From Otis tarda (taxonomy: Eukaryota > Chordata > Aves > Otidiformes > Otididae), in assembly GCA_026413225.1 (NCBI GenBank), contig CM048557.1:4092001-4156000 (forward strand): DNA of 64,000 nucleotides. Direction: 5' to 3'. How positions within the stretch are numbered: the stretch's first letter is position 1; each line of letters begins with the position of its first letter. Below are positions 43,309 to 56,781 of this stretch, one piece after another. The translations under genes were made by a program, and so were the position numbers. The notes under the pieces were generated by a model. The model saw nothing but the letters and a program-made list of their open reading frames with translations, was not told where the DNA came from and did not search any database.

Positions 43309-46300
43309 ATGACCTTTAAAGGTGTCTTCCAACCCAAACTACTCTATGATTCTATGATTCTAAATTACTCCTCTCAGTCCAACCTCTAAATGATTCTGCT
43401 CAACCTTCAGTATGAGACTTGTACAGGTGAGAAGACTGCCATTTGGTAAAGCCACCCACCCATCAGCTTCATGCAGGCTCAGGTCACGTGATGAGCAGCA
43501 TTTCTATTCTCTCCTACCCAAAGCAGTGCACAGAAAAGTAACATAATAGCCAAACATTTAAACATTTAAGCATTCTTTTTTACATTGTTATTTCCATCCC
43601 ATTTGCTTTTCTCAGTTGCTTAACTTAAATGTAAAAAAAAAAGGTAATTTACCATCCAGAGCCGCTGTGTATGTGTACGTAGACCTGACACACCCCAGCG
43701 ACTTGTTTTTATGGGAGTTGCATGGAGTCTTTGTGTTGCCTCAGTAACAACTCCTATATTAGGATACTTGAGGAAACCAGGACACAATTTAATGAGTACC
43801 ATGGCACTACTTCAGTAGTGGCTGGGAGGAAGCTGTTTACTTCTTACCTTGACATTTACAAAGAGAGCATGAGGTAGACTGTCACCCATGATACATGTGC
43901 AAATCCCAGTGCTGTGCAGAGCGACGTGACACAGCTACTGGCACAAATTATACCACACACCTGACCAGAGTACGTGTATTGGGTTTGGAGTTTTTTCTGA
44001 AATATCTTCTACATTTCTTTAAACTTTGTCTGAATGCAATTTATTAAATCAAATGCTCTGCAAGGAAGAAAAGACAGAGAAAATTAAAAAAGGGGGCAGG
44101 GGGGAAGAAAAAAAAAAGAAAATAAAGTCTTATGAACCTTTAGAGAGAACAGGTCCTGCAAGGAAAATATCCCAGCTCAGTATCCACTAGATTAGTGAAG
44201 TTTTACAGCTCCCAAACCACATTCTGGATTTCATATGCTGACTTGCTAACAGAACCAGCCTATAGTAAAGAAGTGGTGAGCTGCAAGCATACTGTCAGAG
44301 CAAAGAAAGCCAGCAATGAAAAAAGCAGGACAGAAGCTTTATGAGTAGCAGAGAGAGATGTGACAGGATTCTCAAAAGCTGGTACAGAAAGTTTAAGAAG
44401 GAAGCAAGTAAAGAAGCTAACATCTGCTGGTTCTACGTTTTTGCTCTCTGTAACCGGTACCTTGTTTATAAAAGCTGTTTATTTCTCCCTCTACTCAGAC
44501 AGCCTAGAGGTGCCACATCAGTCTAGACTTAATGCCTTTTTATTTCTTTTTATTTCTCTTTTTCCTTTTCTTTTTTTTTTTCTTTTTTTCTTTTGTGGTC
44601 AGGAAACAGGCAGAGGATGCAGACCAGAGAGCCAACTCAATAATGACTTTGTGATTTTTTCAAAGATAGTCAGTTCCTAAAAGGATCTGAAAGGTCAACA
44701 GGTGTCAAAAATACAATTTGCTCTGGAACAACTACAGTGCCTCTTCACATTTTAATAGTAATTGTTAGGGACAACAAGACATTATTCTTGCAATTAGGGG
44801 ACAAATGCAACAGTTTACAAGATCTGACAGATCTGATGTGCAGAAAACAGCACTGCACTCAGAACAAGATGGCTGCCTCCAATATATGGTAACCTCATTT
44901 TGCAGCCAAAGCTCTGCAAATTCCCACAAGTGATTCTTTAAAGCAGTTCACTAGTAACATCTTTGTGAGCTTTACAATTAACTTCTCTAGGATCAAAATG
45001 TAATCCAAAGACAAGGCCAATCTAACGAGAAGAAATAAGGATCCAACAGTCAATATGAAATGATAGCCATGTGGAAAGAACAAACTCTCCAGACGGTGGG
45101 TTTGGTTTCTTCCCTTAGTAATGGCGACCCCAGGTCTGGCTGTTGTTTATTTTTACAGTATTTTTCAAATTACACTCCAATTTTAAACATTCACTACTCT
45201 TTAATTAGAAATGGATTTGACTGTAAATGTCAGTGCTGATTCAAGAGTGCCTACAGCTTGAAGGAGGGAATTCCTTTCATACAGAGAGACAGACTTTGAC
45301 ACATCAAAGATTTTAGCTTTGTATTTACAATTTTTTATTTACAAAACTGGATAAAAGAAAGAGGAAGGGTGGTTACTCTTTTCTACAGTAATAGCTTTGT
45401 GAACTAGCTATGCTCCCTCGAGCACTCGGTATCTGCTTTAGCCTATGGCAGGTTTCATTCTTACACATTTTTGCATGGCATTCTAAACATTTTTTCAGAC
45501 TTTTTTTTCCAGTATGTGCACTTTTTTAATAGAAACAAACTGCATTAGTCTCTGAAAATAATTATTCAGAAGGCCAACTAATGAGATTTCCTCTTTACCC
45601 CCAGTAAAAAAAAACATCTGGGTAACTCCTATAGAGGATATCCTATAGTTATGTAGAAGTACTGATCACAGAAAAGTAACATAAACCTTTCCCTGATTTT
45701 TATTATCTTACAAGTGCTTAAGTATTTCTTTACCTTTTTATTCTCAGAATATAATGGGAAAATGTATTTACTGAAATTCTTTCTAATACAAAATAAATTA
45801 CTTTAACTGAATCCTACATATTCAGATAATGATTTATGAATTCAGATGAAATATTATTCCTAGAGTAAAAAGTAAAATAGTTTCCCTCAAAATAGTTGCT
45901 TGTGTTTCATTCCTCCTTCTTATATTACTGGAATTTCTCAGTCATTTGTTGTTCCCTGTCACTCAGAGGTTTTACTGAAATAGATGGCAATGCTACCAGC
46001 AAGCTGTCAGATGGCTCCAAGACAACATACTATATCACCTTAGATGTATGTGACTTATGTCCCATGTTTGGTAACAGCACAGTTTATTTTCTCTAACCCA
46101 ATGTCAAGTAACCTAAATATGAGGAAAATGTATAAGCAATGCCCTGAGTATACAGGAACAACAGCATCATCTCACACAGCTCCTAAGGCCTGTCTGTACT
46201 AAAATGTATTTCAACATTATGAAATATTTTAAACACATTTAGAAAAAGAAAAGTATTTACAGATTCAGGACTGAAATTGCCTTTACGCGCAGACACCTTA

Positions 46301-49300
46301 TATCTGGGTTTTATAAATGCCTTTGTTTATGTTGTTACCATCATGTGCTACATGGCCTCCTTTTTAATGAGTTAAATACAAAAATCAGTACGATTGAAAT
46401 ACAGGTGGGAAAGACAAATGTCAGATGTTTTCTCAATTTTATATATGCATGTAGACACACTTATAGGCATTTTAAAAAGCTGTATAGACATTTAAAATGT
46501 ATTTAATCTAACTAGTTAGTTCTCTCAGATGGTAGTGCTTCTGTTTGAGTATTAATGACAGATGCTCAAATTTTTAAGTACAAAGGAGAGGGATAAAACA
46601 AGCTTTAACAGTCCCTAATCCATAGTATTCTTCTGAGCATTTTGAAAATATGAGTAAATATGTTTTCAAGATTTATCATGATTGTAAGGATCATTTCCCA
46701 CTATATTTAAAACACTGGCATTTTTCCTCATTTCTTACAGTGTTCTCACTTTTCTGGTGCACATAGCAGTGTTTTCCCTGAATATGTTCAGAAAAGAAGA
46801 GATACGTAATGATTTGGTAAATAGCTTAGGCACAGTTCTTTAACACTGGTAACTGGTACAGAGAGCTAGCTTCTGCTAGAAAAATGCAGAAAAGATCATG
46901 AATTTATAAACATATAAATTCTCAAAGCAGACCTGAAAAGGAGAGTAGCAAAGGGAAGGAATAGGATTCATTATGAAAACCAGGAGATAATTATAACAAA
47001 AGGATATTATAAAAATGAGTCACAGAGCAAAGGAAGACACAAAAAGCAAAGTGGGAGGATAAAGATACTGCTGAAAAAAAGCACATTGAGCTAGATAACA
47101 CACACAATGCATTAAGTCTTTTAACTGTTCTAACACAACCAGCCAAACCTGCTGTCTTTCAGCTTTTCTAAACACAATTACATCCTTTGATGAGTAAATA
47201 ACTTATGAGACACTATTACGTGCCATTCTTCAATCACATATGCACACTGTCATTAGTTAGCTATACTACTCCCTGAAGATTTGTCTTCAGAATGGGAACC
47301 AAGCAGCAAGTTATCACATGCTTTTCAACAAGACTTGTATATCCCTCCATAATACCACGCCATTGTTGATAGTTTCCACGCTGCTGCCTTGCCCTTGATC
47401 TCACCAGCACGTAGACAAGTAGAGCTGCCTAGCTCTGTATTCCAAGACATACATGACCACAGCATACTACATTATCTCCTGCTTGCATCCAAAAGGAATT
47501 AAGGAATAACTTCTCTGTTCATCTGGGAGATCACAGGATAAAGGAGGCCTCTGAAATTAATTTCTCTAGTAGTAACCAAGTTAATGTAGGGGTAGGCTGT
47601 GACATGACATAGAAATGGATTCTGTTCTCCCTAATTACTAGGATAGAAGCCTCTTGCTCTTTAGGCATGAAACATTTCTGCAAGGAGACAGCAATGGGAA
47701 TTTCAGAAGTTGTTTTAGAGCTGAAGTCCAAAAAAGCATTAGCAGCAACTCTGTCAACAGACTGCACTGGCACAGGTCCATGGACTGAACTGGTTCTGTT
47801 CTGACAGACCAGTGATTCTTACATAGGCTATATTTCACTCAGGAACATGAACATATACTGCAGAAGGTACATTTTGATGATTAACTACAGTAGGTCCAGA
47901 GCTTTTTATACACATACAGCTTTGTGAGAAAGTCCTCTGGTACTTCCAGCATCCAAATGATAGCCCAAAGGCATGTTTCTACCATTCTGCGAAAACAATT
48001 ACTGCTAAATTGTTTCAGATCTGCTAGCAATATGTTGTAACTGGGAAAGCTACAGTTGTTGCAACGGGTGCTTGGATTTACAAGGTAATTAGGACTGCCA
48101 ATATTCCCAAACCTACTGTCATGTTTGAGTGGATGGCATTCCCAAACTGTGCTGGGATATATACATCCTTATGTGCTCATGATTTCTAATGAATTACAGA
48201 AATAAAAAGGAAAGTTGTGGGATTCATTAATTTTCAATCAAATGTGTATTGAAATTCTGGTTTTCATACAGTGGAACAGATGCATACTTCTGATACACAG
48301 CAGCTCTTGTTCTGTTGCTTCAAGGAACAAACCAGGACAAACTACCGCAAGAAGAGTGGCAACAGAAAGACTGAATAATGAGAAATAAAGGCAGATCATT
48401 TCTGGTCAAGAAACGAACAAATATAATAAAAATCCATGGCGCACTCATTTTTGTGTTAAATTATTGCAGAATCATTATGGTCATCTTACATATACATACA
48501 CACATATGCCACTAAAAGTATAGTAATATATGATAAGAACTGCTTCATGGCCTGTCTTGTAGTTCACCATTGAGGGTTTTAACTCCTTCACTGTACAGCG
48601 ATAGCAACTCAGAAACAGTATGTGATAATGCGTACCATAATCAGGGAGGAATTGTCCCCAGGAATTCTCCCCAGACAGTCATTGGAAAGTTACTACTTGG
48701 AACAAGAGTTAATATATAAGCAAGACATTCCCTTTTCTGCCTTATTGCCTTCAGTATGCTAACAGAATGAAACAATGGTTCCAGAGTAAACACTCGTCCA
48801 CATATTATTATTTTAAAACTGTCAAAATAACACAAGAAAAAAAGTAACAAATGTGTGAATGTAACATGAAATGAACTGTAATGTAAGATTTAAGTGCAAT
48901 CCGTAGGTAATTAGAGCTGCCTACAAGAAGCAATACTTTTCAGACTGTTAACCTGAAGGATGTTTTTTCTTGTATTTAGGCTGAGATATTTCCTTTAACT
49001 GACATTTCGAAGTGCAGTGTTGCGCTATTTCAGAAATACAAAAAAAAAAAAAAAAAAGCAAATTCTACTATAGCATGTGGTGGTTGAGCTGAGGTATCAC
49101 AATTGAGGTTCAAATGCAGTACTTCACTGCTAACTACAAGCTTAGCTAATAAAGACAATGTAAAAGCACCTCCTTCCCTTTCTGTCCCTATTAATTTACT
49201 AAAAAATAGCACACACTAACACTTGGAATCACTGTTTTTACTAGATAACACAGCTCTGTTAACATGAAGCCCAGCTTCTTATGGAAAAGAACCCTGGTGT

Positions 49301-49472
49301 TGTCAGTTAACACTAAGTGCAAATTTAACCGTCTGCTTGTCTGATCTGATCACCACGGTACCCAGATGCTTTATAGATAAATATGAAAACATAATCCTTC
49401 ATTCAAAGAGCACGCAATCTGCCAAGGTAAGTTTACACAGTGATAAACTCAAAGGGAGCTGTTATTTCAAGT

Positions 49473-49535
49473 TGTCATGGTTTATCCCCAGTCCATCCCA
49501 GGTGAAACCAGGAGGCAAATGCAGCGTGCAGGTTT
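49473..49535 (+). mobile_element. Possible tiny remnant of an avian endogenous-retrovirus LTR
   Basis: TGTCATGGTTTATCCCCAG closely resembles the 5' start of an LTR family common in bird genomes, which begins TGTCATGGTTTA and a C-rich run. The similarity fades within some 50 bp and no 3' end or coding part is seen. It may be chance. Confidence 0.3.
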
Positions 49536-51778
49536 AAGTCTGGAGTAGGTAACATCACCAGTATAGGAGATTTGCACAGAGGTCAGAAACATTAGTTATT
49601 TCTCCAAAAGAAACTTTGATAACCATAAACTATGACAAAAGCTACATTAGAGACAGAAGTGTAGCTTAAGGTGGGACACACAGGACACTTACAATAGGTT
49701 TTGAAGGTGAACTGAGGCAAGGAATATTTTGTGGATCAAGCTGTACACCATGAATGTGGAAGGAGAGGTTGATTGCTATTCCCGCACCAGGAAGTTACTG
49801 GCATTTCCATGATTTGTAAGTCAAACCTGCCTAAAATAAGGAGATTAAAACAACCCTGAACTTTGGTTTCTTTTATATTGTTTCTAGGTTTCAGAGAGTT
49901 TGCGATGTACTCTGATCACACAAACAAGCTTTGTTTCATAACAGAAGGAAACTAACTTAGAAGAAAGAAAGATTGATTGATTCTTATGTAAACCCTTGTT
50001 TCCTGGAGCTGAGCTTTCAAGTAAAACATCAAATACTATAGTCACATAGCAACCTCCCCACCCCCATGACAGGTGAGCTGGTTGGCCAGTTCCACCTTTC
50101 CTGTTTCTCCAGGCTGCACAAACACAGCACTTGAATAGATAGGATTTATTTCAGCAGTGTGAACTTCCTCGTTTGTGGACAACTTGTGCTTAAAATAAAA
50201 AACAAGAGTTCTACCCAAAACAGCCTGAGGTGGAAACCTGTGATGTTCTGTGTTTCTGTATTCCAATATATTATGAAAACAAATCATATCTAATGTCTTA
50301 TAAACTTACTTTTACACTCTCATCTTATGATGATTGGATTGTTCAGCTAAGTAGAGCACATTTGAGTGCAAGCAACACTATGCTTAGGTATTAAATTTTT
50401 ATTTGTTGTTAATCACATTTTAGAAGCATTCCAGTATTATATCAGATAATCACAATTAACATTAAACTTTGTATCACTGATCCTAAGTGAGAAATAACTG
50501 CAATCAACACTATGTTTTTAAAAGGCTTTGTCTGTGTATTTACAATCAGAGTAAGCATACACTAGAACACAACTGAGGCTGAATATTGGCATGCAAAAGT
50601 GTGCAACACCAATTACAAATAAGTCTGTTCTGCCCCAGCTCACTTTGTTCTCCTTTTTATTTGTTGGATGACAACTGCTATGCTAAATACTGGCAAGCTC
50701 CTCCTTTGATGCCTCTATTTTCCTTCCATACGCTTCTACTTTCTGCCCTTATTGTTACCTTTGAGTATTAATACTCTTAAAACCAAGATGCGCATGACTT
50801 CTTCTAAAATAAGGTGAAGTTAAAATACTTCAAAAATGATTCAGCATTGCAAGCTGTGACTCATAGTAGGATTCATAGAAAACCACTTCTGATGTCAAAT
50901 AGTAATGTGGCAGGAAGAAGTCCTGTAATGTAGACATAGAAAAGCCCAAAGTTACTGCCATGCCATTTTCTCTCTTGGGTGGCTGCCAGGTACGTGCTGC
51001 TTGTCCCCTCGCTCCGCTTCCAGCCATGCCGGGGTGGTGTTTGTCTGCCACCTCCCGGGTGAGTCACAGTGCTGGGGACTCCGTGCAGTTACAAACCAAG
51101 AGGGACGAGCCACAAGAGATCTAGCCATAGTAGCGGTCATTAATCACATTTTAACTGCTTCAAAAATACTTCGGTAACAGAGTCAAACACTTAAAAATTT
51201 GAGAACACCGCAACTAGCAAACTGTGCTGCTGTATTTGTATACATTACTTCACCTTTATCCCTTGTTTTGGACTCCACTTTAATTCAGTACAAAGACAAA
51301 CAGCATTATTTAGTTGGGGTTTTGTTTGTTGGTTTGTGGGTTTTTGTTGATTTCAAAAACCTAGTTCTGTGATTTGAGTTTTTCCTCAAATTTTCTTCTA
51401 TTTTTCTGCCTGGAAATTTCGTCCATGTATAATTGGAGGATGTCAGTCTCTCTTTCGGATTTTCAGACCCCTGGACACTATTGCAGCCTGGTGGTAGGCA
51501 TGCAGGAATGCCACAGAAATGGCTGCAGGACGTGCGAGACTGACTGTGCACATACTGGAGAACTGATCTGCACACATACTGTACACCCAAAGCATTCAGG
51601 ACATGTTGGACTCACTGCATGTAGACTATAAATGGTACATCCATAAATATCTGTCCACAAATCTTAAGAAAAAAAACCAATGTAACCCTGCCTCTGAGGA
51701 TATCCAGCTGTTGGCTTAAACAACTTTCAGCACTATTTTCACTGCTTAATGTTTCATCATCAAGATACAGTTTTAAAC

Positions 51779-51795
51779 AGAGAGAGAGAGAGAGA
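51779..51795 (+). repeat. (AG)n microsatellite
   Basis: Eight consecutive AG units in intergenic DNA. Confidence 0.9.
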
Positions 51796-54700
51796 TCTAG
51801 CTTCATATTTCATTTAATTATGGTAAATTTTTCAAAGAATCACAAAAAATATAAACATTGATGAAAACTAACAATGATCCACAACAGCAAGTAGTGTTAT
51901 AGAAACAGAACAACTACTTACACTGGGAAAGAACCATGGCATAAAAACAGAACAATATTTGGAAAAAAGCTTGTTTGGTCTACATGTGGATTATTTATAC
52001 TTTTCTTGGAGAGCTGAGAAGCTGCTCAAAAAAAAAATAAGCACGGCAATACTGTGTTAAATAGCATAAATGATAGCCAATTCAAGCAAATGAATGGATG
52101 TTGAGGCTAGAATTCAATCCATAATTTTAACATCTTATTACACAATTAAAATACATTACTGCAACCATGCAGTTCACTATAATTATTTTCTACTATTCAC
52201 CCCAGTTAATCACTAATCCATTCACTTTTGTTCTTTGCTTATATTCTAAATTTCTAAATTAGTTTCACTCCTTAAATAAACTAATTTTAAAACCTGACAA
52301 ACTTCTCTCAGTTGTCCAAAAAAGAAACTTCCTTTCATTGCATTACACCTGCATCATTTACCACTGCAGGTCATTGATTCCCTCCTTTTTACTTTCATAA
52401 CAGACTCTGATCATGAAGCCGAATTCGCTGGGTAACAAAGGGACACAGAATTTCATCCTTTGCTATTGCTGACATAACTTATGTTTCTGCTCCTGTAATC
52501 TAGACGTCTTTCATGATGTACGACCCTCTCTGCACTTCCCATACAGTAAATCTCTACTGGGATGATAATCACCAGTACCTCAGATGCTGGTCGCTGGAAT
52601 AACGCACGCACATCATGTGACTACCATGCCTTTCTTGTGCAGATTGCCTACAGTAGTCAAATGGGAAAGATGACAACAGAAGGCATGAATTGGAAATAAG
52701 GCAGAACTAGAACAGAAGAAGACATCTCCTCCCCAACTACTGATGATAAATGAGACCATTACTCATGGATCCAGCAACATGGAAGTGGCAACAGATCCAA
52801 TACCCAAGCTGCATCATTTTGACATGTTAAGGTCTTCCATACTTCAGATCCCACAGTGCACGTATCAGTTTGACTGAGTCTCACATAATGAGCAAGGGGC
52901 TCACTGCTGCAATCTCCTATTTCAGCATCAGCAAATCATGTACTTAGAGCAAAGAAAAGCTCTCTGGAGCACTGTGCTGCATGTGACACAATGATCAGAG
53001 AGAGAAAATGCCCAGTAAGAAACCTGTTTCAGAGAATGTTACTGAGGCAACAGGTCTGATGCCACAGCTCCTACAAGTCACAAACCCATGCAAATAGTTA
53101 CACAGGCTGACATTCCTGTCAGCTCAAAGGTCCTTACAGGATACCATTTTCAGCTGAGCACTATTGCCTTCTCCTCCTCACTACCCAAATCCCCCCAGCT
53201 GCTTTCTTCACTCTTCACTACAAACTCCAGCAGCACCAATGCAAAGCCCAAGAAAACAAACTCAGCAAAGTTAGATAGCTTGGGTTTTGCTTCCTTCCTC
53301 ATCTTTGCCACTGATGCAACCAATTAGTGAGACACACCTCAGTGTAAATCAGTGGATGTCAGATGGGGAGCAAAACTAGTTTGGCAGAAAGATGAATTTC
53401 ATTCCTAATTATGGCCTATGGGAATATAAATGTAGATTACTTTTTTTTTTTTTTAAGTTCCCAGAATTCCCATGGTGTCAATTTAGAAAGAGTAAAGGAC
53501 AGACTATGGGCTCTGTGGGAGTACTCAAATACTGCAGAACTCTCAGCTGAAGAAACATCAGGGGCCACCACCACCCTTGCTAATAGTAAGACAGAGTCTC
53601 CCAGTTTTCAGGCCAACATGTCTTCACTCTACATACGCTAAAATCCATCTTAGAGGAGTGGTGACACAGCCCACAGCCTCAAATAATATTATGACAGAGT
53701 GGGGAGGACAATCCTCAGCATCCTCTGCATTCAGGCATCTTGACATTCAGCATTAACACACAGAAATTAATAGGGCAGTTCAAATCTAAGAGCTGTAAAA
53801 ATTCTTTCTAGCTTTGAGTAGATAGAATTATATCCATGAGTTAATCTTTTTGAAAAAAAATTTCTGAACAATATTTTTAGTGGTTATAGAATTGCACTAA
53901 AAGGGTTGCACAGAACCTGTGAGTTCATAATCAGTATTAAAAAATAAACTGCTATGGCAGCTAAAATCACTTGGAAGACAGGTATGTCAGCTCTGTTTGA
54001 TAAACCACTGCCCCAACTCTGTGAAAGCAGCTTCCTTTCAAGTTTGCCAAGTTTCAACGGTTTGCCAAGGTCTTGGCCTGGCAGCCTTTAAGGTTCAACA
54101 TCTATTTGTTTTAAGATCTCATTTTCTTTCTCTGTGTCCTAAGTGACACATACTTTTTGTCTATTTTTTCCAAGCAGAAATATTTAAGTACCACTGAACT
54201 GTAGGTACAGTAGTCTTCAACTAATGTTCAGTTTCAGATTTGTTTTCAATTTCTGCAACACTCACTTAGAGAGCAGTATAATCAACAGCAGTTTACTTGT
54301 TAACTCATAGCTTGCCATTAAGTTTCATGTCAATTACTGAGCTAAGCATGAATCACTACAGCATAGTACATATTAGCAATGTCCTGCTGCTTTGATATCA
54401 CAAACCATTTGAAAATTAAAGTGCAGCCTTCCCAAGCAGAAAGGCCTGTAATCATGTCTGCACTGCTCCAATTACCTCGGGCTAGAAGCCTTGAGCTACA
54501 CCACTCAAGATGACACAGCTTCAGAAGGAAGGGGAGGAACAGACACATTCTAAAACAACGTTTGAAGTACACAGAAGGAATTAGCAAGTAGTTGTTGTAA
54601 GCTTAGCTGCTGCATCCCCATTATTTGTCCCAGTACCATGAACAAGAAAGCTCCAAATCAACCTGTCAAATAGGTCAGCTAACACAAACTTACAACACGA

Positions 54701-54847
54701 CTGAACTCATGTAGAATTTTGCATGAGGTCCAAATTTAAGCTACAGTGAGGCACAACTTGAGTTAGGCTAACACTATTATATCTAAATTCTAAATTTAAG
54801 ACAAGGAAACATTTTCGAAGTTACTTTGAAACATAACTTATCATTTA

Positions 54848-54885
54848 CACACAGGTTTTGTACGCAGTTGTACAAAACCTGTGTG
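54848..54885. repeat. Perfect inverted repeat: 16-bp stem, 6-nt loop
   Basis: CACACAGGTTTTGTAC is followed by GCAGTT and then by its exact reverse complement. The match stops abruptly on both sides. It could extrude as a cruciform or fold as an RNA hairpin if transcribed. The stem is shorter than a normal microRNA precursor. Confidence 0.95.
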
Positions 54886-56122
54886 CCTCTTTGTACTGCC
54901 TCTTGTGAGATTCACACCAAAACATAAACATCTTCATTACCATAGAGTTGTGAAAAAGTTCACATTTAACTGCAAAATAAGGCAAGCTATTAGGGCTGAA
55001 CTGGTAAGGTACAACATATTAATATGAATCTAAAATTTAATCTTCTTTATGTACATTAGTGCTCCTTTTAATTTGCTCCAACTAACACGTTAGGGTTAAG
55101 ACCATGTATTAGAGCTGCAGTTCATTCAAGCTATCACAGCAACACTTAACAGAAAGGAAACAGGCATACATAGTATCTAATCGGAAGTTTCACCAGCATT
55201 GCTTTAAAGTGATTACTTACAAGGAATTGGTTCCTAGGTGGGAAATGGAAAAACATTATACTGATGAACTGGAAATGCAGGTTTTTGGAAAAAAAAAGTT
55301 GTATTCATGTATAAAATATTTTTCAAAATGGAATCTGTTGTGATATGGAAGAAATAGGCCACAAGAAACAACAAATCAGCCTGGTATCGTAAAATTAGAG
55401 AACAAGACAACTTGTCTATCAAGACAGATTGATAAGTTATATTTGTGTTTCACTTCTGAATAACAGAATAAAAATTCTTCAATATTGAGAAAAAAAAACT
55501 GTTACTCTACATATTGGCGAAGTGTTGACTAGCTGCTCAATTTTTTTGGGGGTGGGGGGGGATCAATCCTCAGAAGAAAAGGTATTATGTTTTTCTTATG
55601 TCCTCTTTCTAGCTCTGCGGTTTAAGGTGACTTTTGGAAGATGAAGCAGAAATGAACCCAAAGAGTGCCAGTATCAAGTTACTTTAAGTATTTCTGCATA
55701 AATATGACTGTATTATACAATTTTAAGAACACTTACACTGCTGTTGTGAAGGCAACTTTCACCTTGGTATCTGCCAAGCCTCCTTCAGGGAATTTGTTTC
55801 ATATAGCAGTTTATCTGCAGTGGCTGATTCAAAGCCCTTCTATCACAGACTGGTGATTACTTCGTAAATAAAATTAAGTAGCTTTAGGGGGAGCTGCCTC
55901 CTGTGTCCTTGTGGTCTTTCGAGACAATGACCTCTTAGCCTGTCTTTTGAACTTGCCTCCTTGATTAACAATAGCTCTTGTGAGGTGGAACAGATGTGTC
56001 TACTGTTAGCAGACATTGTTGACGTTACCTCATCAAGGGCAGAGTGCTGGCTTGCTGCAAAGAAGTGACTGTTCAAGAGGCAACGCTTCATTAACAAAAC
56101 AGCCCATGACGAGCCCCCAGGG

Positions 56123-56251
56123 CTAGAGGTCACCAAAGCCTCCTCGTTTCTGCCCATTTTCCTTCAGAGTTTCAACAATAAACGGTCCTCCAGACAACAA
56201 GAACCGAGCGATGGGAGAAAACGCCCAGACTACGACCCTTACAGACGCCAT
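56123..56251 (-). other. Unrecognised 42-codon ORF in the CSTF3 CpG island, divergent from CSTF3
   Basis: ATG at 56251-56249 opens a 42-codon frame (MASVRVVVWAFSPIARFLLS then GGPFIVETLKENGQKRGGFG) that ends at a TAG at 56125-56123. It has a hydrophobic first half and a basic C-terminus. I do not recognise it. It is where a transcript divergent from CSTF3 would begin, and many CpG-island promoters make non-coding divergent RNA. The start context is weak (C at -3, G at +4). A longer in-frame extension to 56689 is GC-rich low-complexity sequence and probably not coding. Confidence 0.25.
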
Positions 56252-56526
56252 GAGCACGACTGCGGCGGCCCCCGGGGCCCGACGCGGCCGCCCTTCGGGG
56301 AGCGCCCCACTCACGGCTGCGGGGCGGGCCCCGGTGCTTCGCCCTGCCCCTACGCGGCGGGAAACAGGCGAAGGTGGCCCGCAGGCGACAGGCCTGCGCC
56401 CCACAGCGCCGGGGAGGAAGGCCGGGCCCTTCTGCGGGTGCCAGGCCGACGCGAACACCTCGCCATGAGCGCCTCCCGCGGCGACGCACTCACTGACCGC
56501 TTCCGCCCCGGCGCCGCGCGTTGCCG

Positions 56527-56540
56527 TGACGCACTTCCTG
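56527..56540. promoter_or_regulatory. Half-CRE next to an ETS-type site
   Basis: TGACG is followed one base later by ACTTCCTG, the reverse complement of an ETS core (CAGGAAGT). CRE and ETS motifs are typical of CpG-island housekeeping promoters. The pair lies about 290 bp before the CSTF3 start codon. Confidence 0.5.
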
Positions 56541-56667
56541 CCGCCCTCCCCGCGCGCTGTCACGCGGTGGCCACTCAGCGCGGCCCCCGGCTTTTCCCAG
56601 CGTCCCCCGCGCGGCGCGGCGCCGCTCCTCCCCCCGCCCCCGCTGAAAGCCGGACCGGAGGCGCCGC

Positions 56668-56678
56668 GCCGCCATTTT
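56668..56678 (-). promoter_or_regulatory. YY1-type motif at the CSTF3 promoter
   Basis: GCCGCCATTTT on the plus strand is AAAATGGCGGC on the minus strand, an exact core match to the YY1 consensus. It lies about 140 bp upstream of the CSTF3 start codon. Confidence 0.65.
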
Positions 56679-56756
56679 GTTGGTAACACTGGTGGAACTG
56701 CGGGCCGCAGCGGTTGGCGTGGCCGGTGGGGCTGCCCGCGGCGGCAGCGCCGGGAG

Positions 56757-56767
56757 CTTTTTAAAGG
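56757..56767 (+). promoter_or_regulatory. TATA-like element before CSTF3
   Basis: CTTTTTAAAGG stands out in GC-rich surroundings 53-63 bp before the start codon. If it acted as a TATA box, transcription would start near 56790 and leave a leader of about 30 nt. Its role is uncertain because a broad CpG-island start is equally possible. Confidence 0.3.
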
Positions 56768-56781
56768 GGTTTTTAATCTAT

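Larger units (their letters stand above)
42357..43363 (+). mobile_element. CR1 LINE, degenerate ORF2 fragment with internal deletion and intact 3' tail
   Basis: A 5'-truncated CR1 non-LTR retrotransposon, starting inside the reverse transcriptase. Visible are the [12 protein letters not shown] block, motif A (CKAFDTV), motif B (SGVPQG) and motif C. It is defective. The motif A aspartate before CKAFD is Asn (YLN), motif C reads FDDN so its second Asp is lost, small indels shift the frame near 42655-42690 and 42860, and stops follow. Around 42980 the sequence jumps from the central ORF2 region to its C-terminal part (FQYLKGAYRKDGEK onward), so a block of several hundred bases is missing. The 3' end runs through RVVKHWNKLPREVVDAPS to the ATTCTATG octamer repeats at 43343-43363. 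Confidence 0.95.
43364..56120. other. Intergenic DNA upstream of CSTF3
   Basis: About 12.8 kb of AT-rich sequence without a recognisable gene. It holds T-rich tracts (44567-44595), a poly-A run (49040-49057), a possible LTR remnant (49473-49535), a GA repeat (51779-51795), a perfect 16-bp-stem hairpin (54848-54885) and a G-rich run (55548-55561). No exon or RNA gene is supported. Confidence 0.8.
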
